Below the pieces are notes generated by a model, which worked only from the letters and a program-made list of their open reading frames with translations, made no database searches and was not told the DNA's origin. Position numbers and translations under genes: made by a program. 12,703 nt of DNA from JBBQVS01 sp038211295 (lineage in GTDB: Bacteria > Chloroflexota > Ktedonobacteria > Ktedonobacterales > Ktedonobacteraceae): assembly GCA_038211295.1 (NCBI GenBank), contig JBBQVS010000104.1, forward strand, positions 1-12,703. Direction: 5' to 3'. Positions 6,714-12,703 of the stretch are shown in pieces (positions within the stretch are counted from its first letter, which is position 1; every line of letters starts with the position of its first letter).

Positions 6714-7367
6714 ATGCGTATTACCTCACTACAGACACAAGCAACCGATACCGAACGCGTTAACGTCTTCGCAGACGACAAATTCTTGCTGGGCGTCAAC
6801 GCATTGATTGTGCTTCAACTGGAACTCAAGGTTGGTCAAACTCTTACGCCCGAATTGCTTGTGCAGTTGCGGAGCGAGGAGGCATTGCAACAGGCAGTTG
6901 ACCGCGCCCTCAATTTTCTTTCGTTCCGCCCACGTAGCCGTGAGGAGGTGCGCCGCTACCTTAAAAAGAAGGAGACGCCGCCCGAAATCATTGACGCCGC
7001 GCTGGAGCGTCTGGACAGGCTTGATTTCGTCAATGACCGCACATTTGCATCGTTCTGGGTGGCGTCACGCGAGCAGTTCAGCCCACGTGGCTCCAACGTG
7101 CTCAAAAATGAGCTACGAATGAAAGGTGTCGAGCGTGAACTTGTTGACGAGCTGGTCACTGCTGAGCACGACGAGGAACGCGCGTTGCTCGCGGGCCGCA
7201 AAAAAGCGGCGTCACTGGCACGCCTGCCCTCGATGGACTACAAAGTATTTCGGACGCGGCTCGGCTCGTTTCTGCAACGGCGCGGCTTCGGCTTCGGCGT
7301 AACCACGCATACCGTCAAGGCATTATGGGAAGAACTCACAGAGGAAAATGCAGAGGAAGAGGAATAG
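6714..7367 (+). CDS. recX: Regulatory protein RecX
   Basis: RecX binds RecA filaments and limits their growth, tempering recombination and the SOS response. The 217-residue protein is helical and basic. The hallmark first repeat is clear: ALNFLSFRPRSREEVRRYL (about 64-82), followed by IIDAALERLDRLDFVNDRTFASFWV (about 91-115) and RGSNVLKNELRMKGV (about 125-139), with a divergent third repeat near the C-terminus. The tail is Glu-rich, and the bases encoding it supply the Shine-Dalgarno for the next gene. The N-terminal ~60 residues (VFADDKFLLGVNALIVLQLELKVGQ) are the usual extension of longer RecX proteins. recA is not in the window; recX sits instead inside an operon-like run 4 bases after the pentapeptide gene and 3 bases before the peptidase gene. 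Confidence 0.93.
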   Translation: MRITSLQTQATDTERVNVFADDKFLLGVNALIVLQLELKVGQTLTPELLVQLRSEEALQQAVDRALNFLSFRPRSREEVRRYLKKKETPPEIIDAALERLDRLDFVNDRTFASFWVASREQFSPRGSNVLKNELRMKGVERELVDELVTAEHDEERALLAGRKKAASLARLPSMDYKVFRTRLGSFLQRRGFGFGVTTHTVKALWEELTEENAEEEE

Positions 7368-7370
7368 AAC

Positions 7371-9326
7371 ATGACTATACCATCACAACACGCAGCCGAC
7401 CACAGGCCACAGACCGCCCCCTATGGCTCCTGGAAATCGCCCATTACCCCTGAGCTGATTACGACGGGGGCGGCCCGCCCTGGGATGATCGCGCTGGACG
7501 GACACGATACATACTGGCTTGAGGGTCGCGCATCGGAGGGCGGGCGCAATGTAATTGTGCGCCGAACGGCGGAGGGGAAGCTACATGATGTGCTCCCGCA
7601 ACCGTTCAATGCTCGCACCAGTGTACATGAGTACGGTGGCGGCGATTTCGTCGTGAGTGATGGCATCATCTATTTCTCGAATTTCAGCGATCAGCGCGTG
7701 TATCATCTGAAACCCGATGCCGCACCGACACCAATCACGCCATCCGCGAGCACATACTATGCCGATTATAGTATCGACCAACGGCGTAATCGCTTAATTT
7801 GTGTGCGTGAAGACCATACCGATACGACACGCGAGGCCGTGAATACGCTGGTGAGTATCGCGCTGGATGGTAGCGGGCGCGTCACCGAACTGGTATCGGG
7901 CAACGATTTCTACTCAACGCCGCGCCTGAGTCCCGACGGCGCACAACTGGCGTGGCTCACCTGGAAGCATCCGAATATGCCCTGGGATGGTACAGAGTTG
8001 TGGGTTGGCGATATCGTCGATGGGCAGATTGTGACCGGCAAACGCGTCGCAGGTGGAATACGTGAGTCTGTTTTTCAACCCGCGTGGTCGCCCGACGGGA
8101 TACTGCACTTTGTCTCTGACCGTAGCGGGTGGTGGAATCTCTATCGTTTGCAAGACGGAGCGTACCACTCGCTTTGCGCGAAGGACGCGGAGTTCGGCCT
8201 GCCGCAATGGGTATTTGGCCTGTCAACCTATGGTTTCGCCTCGTCTGAGCGTATTATCTGTACATACAGACAGCAGGGAGACACGTATCTTGCCAGTCTG
8301 GATACGACAACGGGCGACCTGACAACGTTTGATATACTCTACACTGTGATTAACAGCGTGCAGGTCGCAAGTAATCGTGTGGTCTTTTCGGCGGCGGCGA
8401 CGGACAGGTCGGAGATGGTTGTGCAGCTTGACCTTGCCACAGGTGCCATAGAGCCATCGCAGCAGGTACAACCGACGGTGGTGGATGCGGCATACTTCTC
8501 GTTGCCACAGGCGATAGAGTTTCCAACTGAACACGAAAGAACGGCGTTCGCCTTCTTTTATCCACCGCATAACCCTGACTTTGTGGCACCCGCGAACGAG
8601 TTGCCACCGTTACTTGTGATGAGTCATGGTGGGCCAACGTCCGCCACGACCAGCGCGTTCAACCTCAAAATTCAATACTGGACGAGTCGCGGCATTGGCG
8701 TACTCGACGTAAATTACGGTGGTAGCACGGGCTATGGTCGCGCGTACCGCGAACGACTCAACGGGCAGTGGGGCATCGTGGACGTTGACGATTGCATCAA
8801 TGGCGCGAACTATCTTGTGCGACGCGGCGATGTTGACCGTAACAAACTTGCTATTACGGGTGGGAGCGCGGGTGGCTATACAACTCTGTGTGCGCTGACG
8901 TTCCGCGACACGTTCAAGACGGGCGCGAGCTACTACGGTATCGGGGATATCGAGTCGCTGCTGGCGGACGGACATAAATTCGAGTCACGCTATGATAGCA
9001 CGCTCATTGGCCCCTATCCAGAGCAGCGTGACCTCTACCATCAACGCTCGCCGCTCTACTATACAGACCAGCTTTCGGTTCCCTCCATTTTCTTTCAGGG
9101 CTTACAGGACAAGGTTGTGACACCCAATCAGGCCGAACGGATGGTAGAGGCATTGCGGACGAAAAAGGTTCCTGTCGCGTATGTCGTTTTCGAGAACGAG
9201 GGACACGGCTTTCGACGTGCCGAAAACATTCAACGCGCTCTGGAGGCTGAACTATACTTCTATTCCAGAGTGTTAGGTTTTACCCTGGCGGATAAGGTTG
9301 AGCCGATTGTGATAGAGAACATGTAA
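7371..9326 (+). CDS. S9 family prolyl oligopeptidase-like serine peptidase
   Basis: This is a 651-residue cytoplasmic serine peptidase of the dipeptidyl/acylaminoacyl-peptidase branch, which cleaves short peptides or blocked N-termini. Residues ~30-375 form a beta-propeller with PD40-like blades (for example LSPDGAQLAWLTW near 187, PAWSPDGILHFVSDRSGWWNLYR near 239-260) that restricts access to small substrates. The alpha/beta-hydrolase domain follows: oxyanion motif HGGP at 419-422, nucleophile S499 in GGSAGGY, then D580 in QGLQDKVV and H612 in EGHGF, giving a complete triad. No signal peptide is seen. GAGGA lies 8 bases before the ATG inside the recX end, so translation is probably coupled. 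The opening APYGSWKSPIT and YWLEGRASEGGRNV are typical of this subfamily. The exact substrate is unknown. Confidence 0.93.
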   Translation: MTIPSQHAADHRPQTAPYGSWKSPITPELITTGAARPGMIALDGHDTYWLEGRASEGGRNVIVRRTAEGKLHDVLPQPFNARTSVHEYGGGDFVVSDGIIYFSNFSDQRVYHLKPDAAPTPITPSASTYYADYSIDQRRNRLICVREDHTDTTREAVNTLVSIALDGSGRVTELVSGNDFYSTPRLSPDGAQLAWLTWKHPNMPWDGTELWVGDIVDGQIVTGKRVAGGIRESVFQPAWSPDGILHFVSDRSGWWNLYRLQDGAYHSLCAKDAEFGLPQWVFGLSTYGFASSERIICTYRQQGDTYLASLDTTTGDLTTFDILYTVINSVQVASNRVVFSAAATDRSEMVVQLDLATGAIEPSQQVQPTVVDAAYFSLPQAIEFPTEHERTAFAFFYPPHNPDFVAPANELPPLLVMSHGGPTSATTSAFNLKIQYWTSRGIGVLDVNYGGSTGYGRAYRERLNGQWGIVDVDDCINGANYLVRRGDVDRNKLAITGGSAGGYTTLCALTFRDTFKTGASYYGIGDIESLLADGHKFESRYDSTLIGPYPEQRDLYHQRSPLYYTDQLSVPSIFFQGLQDKVVTPNQAERMVEALRTKKVPVAYVVFENEGHGFRRAENIQRALEAELYFYSRVLGFTLADKVEPIVIENM

Positions 9327-9340
9327 CGAGGTGAGCAGGA

Positions 9341-9907
9341 ATGGCACATACTCCGCAGCAGACCATCATTGACTTTCTGAGTACGCCCATTAGAACGCCC
9401 GATAGTACAATTTCGATACATGGAGAGAGCAGGACGCGTATGGGCGTGATGTACACGGATGGCGGTGTAGGCGCGGTTGCCGCGACAATTCGTTTTCATA
9501 AAGAGCGGCTCATTCCGCTTCATTACGCGGCACTGCTCACCTTTGTGGACGCGAACGCGCGGACGTGGGAGTTCGCGTGCTTCGCGCGACAGGAGGGCGA
9601 GCACAACTGGGTGTTCAAAGGGGGCGGCTCTATCAGCACAAAAAACGTGGAAAAGATGCCTCATGTCAATATCGCGGGTGGGTGGGTCGAGGGTGGTTTC
9701 TATGCGGGTGGCATTGTCAACATGAACGGCAAAACGATTACACGCGCAAAAATCCTCTCAACCGACGGCCTTATCTTTGAGGATAGCGTAGACGATGGGC
9801 GCGTCCTCTTTGTGACGGATAGAGAGGACATCTTCGCCCCCGTGCGGGTGCTATTGTACGATGTTGCGGGCGTGGTGGTGAGTAGTCATATCGGGTTTGG
9901 GGTGTGA
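9341..9907 (+). CDS. Unknown protein, last gene of the recX-peptidase operon
   Basis: This is a 188-residue protein that I do not recognise. It begins 14 bases after the peptidase stop with GAGGTG at good spacing, so it is probably co-transcribed. It is rich in Gly and Val with alternating hydrophobic residues throughout (e.g. MGVMYTDGGVGAVAATIRF, GGWVEGGFYAGGIVNMNG), suggesting an all-beta fold. No signal peptide or membrane helix is visible, and no cysteine pairs or obvious catalytic triad. The opening TPQQTIIDFLSTPIRTP may be a short helix. Codon use and base composition look like those of the peptidase gene, so it is not a recent arrival. Confidence 0.75.
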   Translation: MAHTPQQTIIDFLSTPIRTPDSTISIHGESRTRMGVMYTDGGVGAVAATIRFHKERLIPLHYAALLTFVDANARTWEFACFARQEGEHNWVFKGGGSISTKNVEKMPHVNIAGGWVEGGFYAGGIVNMNGKTITRAKILSTDGLIFEDSVDDGRVLFVTDREDIFAPVRVLLYDVAGVVVSSHIGFGV

Positions 9908-9939
9908 GGGTTATGGAAAGTATGGCTTCTATGGGTTCA

Positions 9940-9948
9940 TGGTACATT
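9940..9948 (+). promoter_or_regulatory. Possible extended -10 for the AadA-like gene
   Basis: TGGTACATT resembles the TGGTACAAT motif used elsewhere in the window and lies 51 bases before the ATG at 10000. No good -35 is seen. A small AACC-ATAC-GGTT palindrome (9962-9973) lies between it and the gene. Confidence 0.3.
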
Positions 9949-9999
9949 TCCTCCATTCTATAACCATACGGTTCGCTTAAAATGAAAGGTAGAAAAAGC

Positions 10000-10824
10000 A
10001 TGAGTACGACACTCCCAACACCTTATCCAGAACTCAATCATATTTTACGGAATTTGGTAGAGAGAGTGCAAACGGTCTTGAGCAACAACTTCGTCGGTGC
10101 TTACCTTCAAGGGTCATTTGCAGTAGGAGATTTCGATCTGCACAGCGATGTTGATTTCATTATTGTAACGGAAGAAGAACTTTCGTATAAGGAAGTTTAT
10201 AGGTTGCAAGAAGTGCATGAGCGCGTCTATTGTCTCCCTGTTTCATGGGCGCAGCATCTGGAAGGTTCCTACTTTCCTAGAGAAATTCTGCGTCACTCTA
10301 CTCGTACTGATGAGCAACTCTGGTATCTCGATCATGGTAATCGCGCACTTCTCCGATCCACTCATGATAATAACACCGTTGTTCGATGGGTACTTCGTGC
10401 AAATGGGGTCACTCTAGCGGGGCCTTCTCCAGCCCTATTGGTCGATCCGATCCCTGTTGAAACGTTGCGCGAGCAGATTATGGCAACCATTCAGCGTTGG
10501 GGGCAGGAGATTTTGAACAATCCTGAGCATTTCAATAATCGGTTTTACCAGGGCTTCATCATCTTGAACTACAGCCAAATGGTACATGACCTTCATAGTG
10601 GTTTCACTGGCTCTAAGCTGGCAGGTGCTGAGTGGGCAAAGGCAAACTTCGACCCTTCTTGGCAGGGGCTTATTGATCGAGCGTGGAACGGACGCGATGA
10701 TGCGGCAATCTCTAGTCGCCAACGTGCTGATCCAGGGGATTTCCAAGCTACTCTGGATTTTGTCCGCTATAGTATGAACCAAGCGAAAACGCTGTATCCA
10801 GAGGCCAGTCGAGATGATACATGA
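10000..10824 (+). CDS. AadA-like nucleotidyltransferase
   Basis: This is a 274-residue cytoplasmic protein resembling aminoglycoside adenylyltransferases (AadA/ANT type), which transfer AMP from ATP to a hydroxyl of the drug. The nucleotidyltransferase motif is clear: LQGSFAVGDFDLHSDVDFIIV (36-56), with G38-S39 and metal-binding D50 and D52. The C-terminal half is helical, and LNYSQMVHDLHSGFTGSKLAGAEWA (about 185-210) matches the substrate-side domain of AadA/DUF4111 proteins. I chose the ATG at 10000, with AAAGG about 11 bases upstream. An ATG at 9982 is in frame but lacks a ribosome-binding site. By eye the gene is more AT-rich than the peptidase and groEL genes beside it, which suggests transfer. 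Resistance cannot be assumed, since many such enzymes in soil bacteria have unknown substrates. Confidence 0.8.
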   Translation: MSTTLPTPYPELNHILRNLVERVQTVLSNNFVGAYLQGSFAVGDFDLHSDVDFIIVTEEELSYKEVYRLQEVHERVYCLPVSWAQHLEGSYFPREILRHSTRTDEQLWYLDHGNRALLRSTHDNNTVVRWVLRANGVTLAGPSPALLVDPIPVETLREQIMATIQRWGQEILNNPEHFNNRFYQGFIILNYSQMVHDLHSGFTGSKLAGAEWAKANFDPSWQGLIDRAWNGRDDAAISSRQRADPGDFQATLDFVRYSMNQAKTLYPEASRDDT

Positions 10825-10840
10825 AGGATGTGAAGAACAT

Positions 10841-10902
10841 GAGAATAACGCAAAGAAGACGCGAGTGGTACATACCATTCGCGTCTTCTTTGCGTTATTC
10901 TC
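10841..10902. terminator. Long perfect hairpin, bidirectional terminator
   Basis: The 24-base arms 10841-10864 and 10879-10902 pair perfectly. Five more pairs (one G-U) close an ACAU loop. It lies 16 bases after the AadA-like stop and 12 bases past the groEL stop on the other strand, so it serves two converging genes. The inner GC-rich part is followed by TCTTCTTTGCG rather than a clean T-run. The build resembles the hairpin at 2988-3051 but the sequence differs. Confidence 0.75.
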
Positions 10903-10914
10903 ACTGCGGAGAGA

Positions 10915-12561
10915 CTACATCATGCCGCCCATGCCGCCACCCATTCCGCCCATGCCACCGGGCATTGCGGATGCTGCACCGGCCTCTTCGGGGGCGTCGG
11001 TGATGAGAGTGTCGGTGGTGAGTACCATGCCGGCGATGCTGGCGGCGTTCTGGAGCGCGGAACGTGTGACCTTCACAGGGTCTACAATGCCGGCCTCGAA
11101 CATATCGACGAACTGGCCCGTGAGGGCGTTGAAGCCGATACCGGACTTGCTGCCGCGAACTTCGGCGACAATCACGCCACCATCACGCCCCGCGTTGAAG
11201 GCGATCTGGCGCAATGGCTCCTCTAACGCGCGGCGCAGGATGTTGACGCCTGTGGTTTCCTCACCCGCGGCAACCTGCACTTTGTCGAGCGCGGAGATTG
11301 CCGCGACCAACACGGAACCGCCGCCGGGGACGATACCCTCTTCGATGGCGGCGCGGGTCGCGGAAAGCGCATCCTCTACGCGGTGCTTCTTCTCTTTCAT
11401 TTCGACTTCAGTCGCGGCACCGACCTTGATAACCGCGACGCCGCCCGCGAGCTTCGCCAGACGCTCCTGGAGCTTCTCGCGGTCATAGTCGCTGGTGGTG
11501 TCGTTGATCTGTGCGCGAATCTGACGCACGCGGCCCTGAATGGCCTGCCCCTCGCCAATGCCCTCGACAATGGTTGTGTTGTCCTTGTTGGCGGTGACGG
11601 TGCGTGCCTGTCCGAGGTCGTCCAGTGTCGTGCTGTCGAGCTTGAGGCCGCGCTTCTCGGTGATGACGGTTGCGCCCGTCAGGACGGCGATATCTTCGAG
11701 CATTGCTTCACGGCGATCACCAAAGCCAGGAGCCTTGATTGCCAGCACGTTGAAGGCACCGCGCAGCTTGTTGACAACGAGAGTCGCCAACGCTTCGCCA
11801 TCGACATCTTCCGCGATGATGACAAAGTTTTTGTTGCCCGCTTGCAGCACACGCTCAAGCACAGGTAAAATGTCGGCTACTGCGCTGATCTTCTTGTCGG
11901 TGATGAGAATGTACGGGTTGGAGAGTTCGGCCTCAGTGTTCTCCTGGTTCGTCGCCATGTAGGGCGAGATGAAGCCGCGATCAAACTGCATACCCTCGGT
12001 GTACTCTTTCTCCATGACGATGCTACGGCCCTCTTCAACCGTGATTACGCCATCCTTGCCAACCTTCTCCATGACCTCGGCGATCAGTTCGCCGATCTCG
12101 GCATCTGCTGCGGAGATAGAGGCGACTTGCGCGATCTGCTCACGCGTCTCGACTGGCTTGCTCATCGACTTGATCTCTTCGATGACCGCCGTCACGCCTG
12201 CTTCGAGGCCACGCCGCAAGATCATCGGGTTCGCGCCTGCCGCGAGGTTCTTCAAGCCCTCGGTCACAATGGCCTGGGCGAGAACTGTCGCGGTGGTTGT
12301 GCCATCACCAGCGACGTCGTTGGTCTTGGTCGCGACTTCTTTGAGCAGTTGTGCGCCCATGTTCTCGAATGGATCGGGCAGGTCAATATCACGCGCGATG
12401 GTCACGCCGTCATTGGTGATGGTTGGCGCACCAAACTTCTTGTCCAGTACGACGTTACGGCCCTTTGGTCCGAGGGTAACTTTGACCGCCTCTGCAAGCG
12501 CGTCGATACCCTTCTTGAGGGAGTGCCGCGCCTCTTCATTGAATTGCAATCGCTTTGCCAC
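10915..12561 (-). CDS. groEL: Chaperonin GroEL (60 kDa)
   Basis: GroEL forms a double seven-membered ring in the cytoplasm that encloses unfolded proteins under a GroES lid and uses ATP to fold them. The 548-residue length is standard. ATP-site motifs are present: TLGPKGRNVVLD (29-40), NDG with D51, and GDGTTTAT (85-92). The catalytic Asp equivalent to E. coli D398 is D397 in VEDALSATRAA, followed by VPGGGS (GGG at 413-415). The C-terminus has the usual flexible Gly-Gly-Met repeats (about 533-548). The start is GTG at 12561, with AGGAG (12569-12573) 7 bases upstream. No groES lies in the 142 bases upstream, so this may be a solitary groEL copy. It ends at the bidirectional hairpin. I see no sign of truncation. 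Confidence 0.97.
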   Translation of the reverse strand: MAKRLQFNEEARHSLKKGIDALAEAVKVTLGPKGRNVVLDKKFGAPTITNDGVTIARDIDLPDPFENMGAQLLKEVATKTNDVAGDGTTTATVLAQAIVTEGLKNLAAGANPMILRRGLEAGVTAVIEEIKSMSKPVETREQIAQVASISAADAEIGELIAEVMEKVGKDGVITVEEGRSIVMEKEYTEGMQFDRGFISPYMATNQENTEAELSNPYILITDKKISAVADILPVLERVLQAGNKNFVIIAEDVDGEALATLVVNKLRGAFNVLAIKAPGFGDRREAMLEDIAVLTGATVITEKRGLKLDSTTLDDLGQARTVTANKDNTTIVEGIGEGQAIQGRVRQIRAQINDTTSDYDREKLQERLAKLAGGVAVIKVGAATEVEMKEKKHRVEDALSATRAAIEEGIVPGGGSVLVAAISALDKVQVAAGEETTGVNILRRALEEPLRQIAFNAGRDGGVIVAEVRGSKSGIGFNALTGQFVDMFEAGIVDPVKVTRSALQNAASIAGMVLTTDTLITDAPEEAGAASAMPGGMGGMGGGMGGMM

Positions 12562-12584
12562 GTATGTTCTCCTACTTTACCTGA

Positions 12585-12696
12585 GTACAGGGAGACCGCG
12601 AGGGTCTCCCCAACATCTTGTCTGTTTCTATATCCCAACATCTTGTCTGTTTCTATATCCCAACATGTAGGGGAGACCCTCGCGGTCTCCCTGTAC
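12585..12696. repeat. Nested inverted-repeat element in front of groEL
   Basis: The 27-base arms 12585-12611 and 12670-12696 are perfect inverted copies around a 58-base centre. Each arm is itself a hairpin: GGGAGACC and GGTCTCCC pair (8 bases) around a 5-base loop, at 12590-12610 and 12671-12691. The structure looks like a REP/BIME-type or small MITE-like element. It lies 11 bases upstream of the groEL Shine-Dalgarno, so it occupies the expected promoter or leader region. Confidence 0.8.
12611..12660. repeat. Two tandem 25-base repeats inside the palindromic element
   Basis: The 25-base unit beginning CAACATCTTGTCTG and ending TATATCC occurs at 12611-12635 and identically at 12636-12660. 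A third copy begins (CAACAT, 12661-12666). The unit fills the loop of the surrounding inverted repeat. There are no spacers between copies, so it is not a CRISPR. Confidence 0.85.
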
Positions 12697-12703
12697 ATTC
12701 GGG

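Noticed and set aside
9909..9965. GGTTAT...ATAACC hairpin as terminator of the recX-peptidase operon
   Set aside because: Only 6 paired bases around a ~45-base loop, with no GC-rich stem or T-run.
10814..11488. 224-residue plus-strand frame across the terminator and into groEL
   Set aside because: Pro/Ser/Ala-rich antisense shadow of groEL, and it starts within the terminator region.
11383..11868. 161-residue plus-strand frame inside groEL
   Set aside because: Antisense to a full-length, highly conserved chaperonin gene. High GC at third positions keeps such frames open.
12611..12666. Short tandem repeat as a CRISPR array
   Set aside because: The two units are directly adjacent with no spacers, and no cas genes are present.

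Overview
The window is bacterial and chromosomal. Its gene content and protein style are: an ISL3-type transposase with a helix-turn-helix insert, a lone UgpC/MsmK-type ABC ATPase, panD, a DUF402 protein, a pentapeptide-repeat protein followed by recX and an S9 peptidase, and a groEL ending in a Gly-Met tail. This fits a Gram-positive-like soil bacterium such as a member of the Chloroflexota, with Ktedonobacteria my best guess. That placement is inference from overall resemblance; no rRNA or tRNA gene is present to confirm it.

Layout. (1) Bases 1-1604 are an ISL3-family insertion sequence. The transposase has lost its C-terminal catalytic part, and a different sequence with an inward-facing promoter is joined at about 1499. 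(2) 1614-2786 (minus) encodes a DUF6036-type nucleotidyltransferase with a helical N-terminal half. It has a strong promoter, upstream repeats, and an internal ribosome-binding site that could make the catalytic half separately. (3) 2988-3051 is a very long perfect terminator hairpin. (4) 3091-4206 (minus) encodes an ABC sugar-importer ATPase of the UgpC/MsmK/MalK type without its permeases. (5) Divergently, 4487-5270 (plus) holds a DUF402 gene overlapping a small unknown ORF. (6) 5417-5845 (plus) is panD. (7) 6038-9907 (plus) looks like one four-gene operon: pentapeptide-repeat protein, recX, S9 peptidase, unknown protein, with gaps of 4, 3 and 14 bases. (8) 10000-10824 (plus) is an AadA-like nucleotidyltransferase. 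(9) 10841-10902 is a second long perfect hairpin acting between converging genes. (10) 10915-12561 (minus) is groEL, preceded at 12585-12696 by a nested inverted-repeat element containing two tandem 25-base repeats.

How the parts relate. Most genes are housekeeping or metabolic: beta-alanine/CoA supply, control of RecA, peptide hydrolysis, sugar uptake energy, protein folding. The two nucleotidyltransferase genes look more AT-rich by eye than the S9 and groEL genes. Each adjoins one of the two long hairpins, and one sits next to the insertion sequence, so they are the likeliest acquired segments. I see no clear multi-gene defence or novel enzymatic system. The most unusual signals are the dual-start nucleotidyltransferase with its repeat-bearing control region, the nested palindrome in front of groEL, the chimeric insertion sequence, and a recurrent TGGTA-type extended -10 motif that in one case sits so close to recX that the mRNA may be leaderless.
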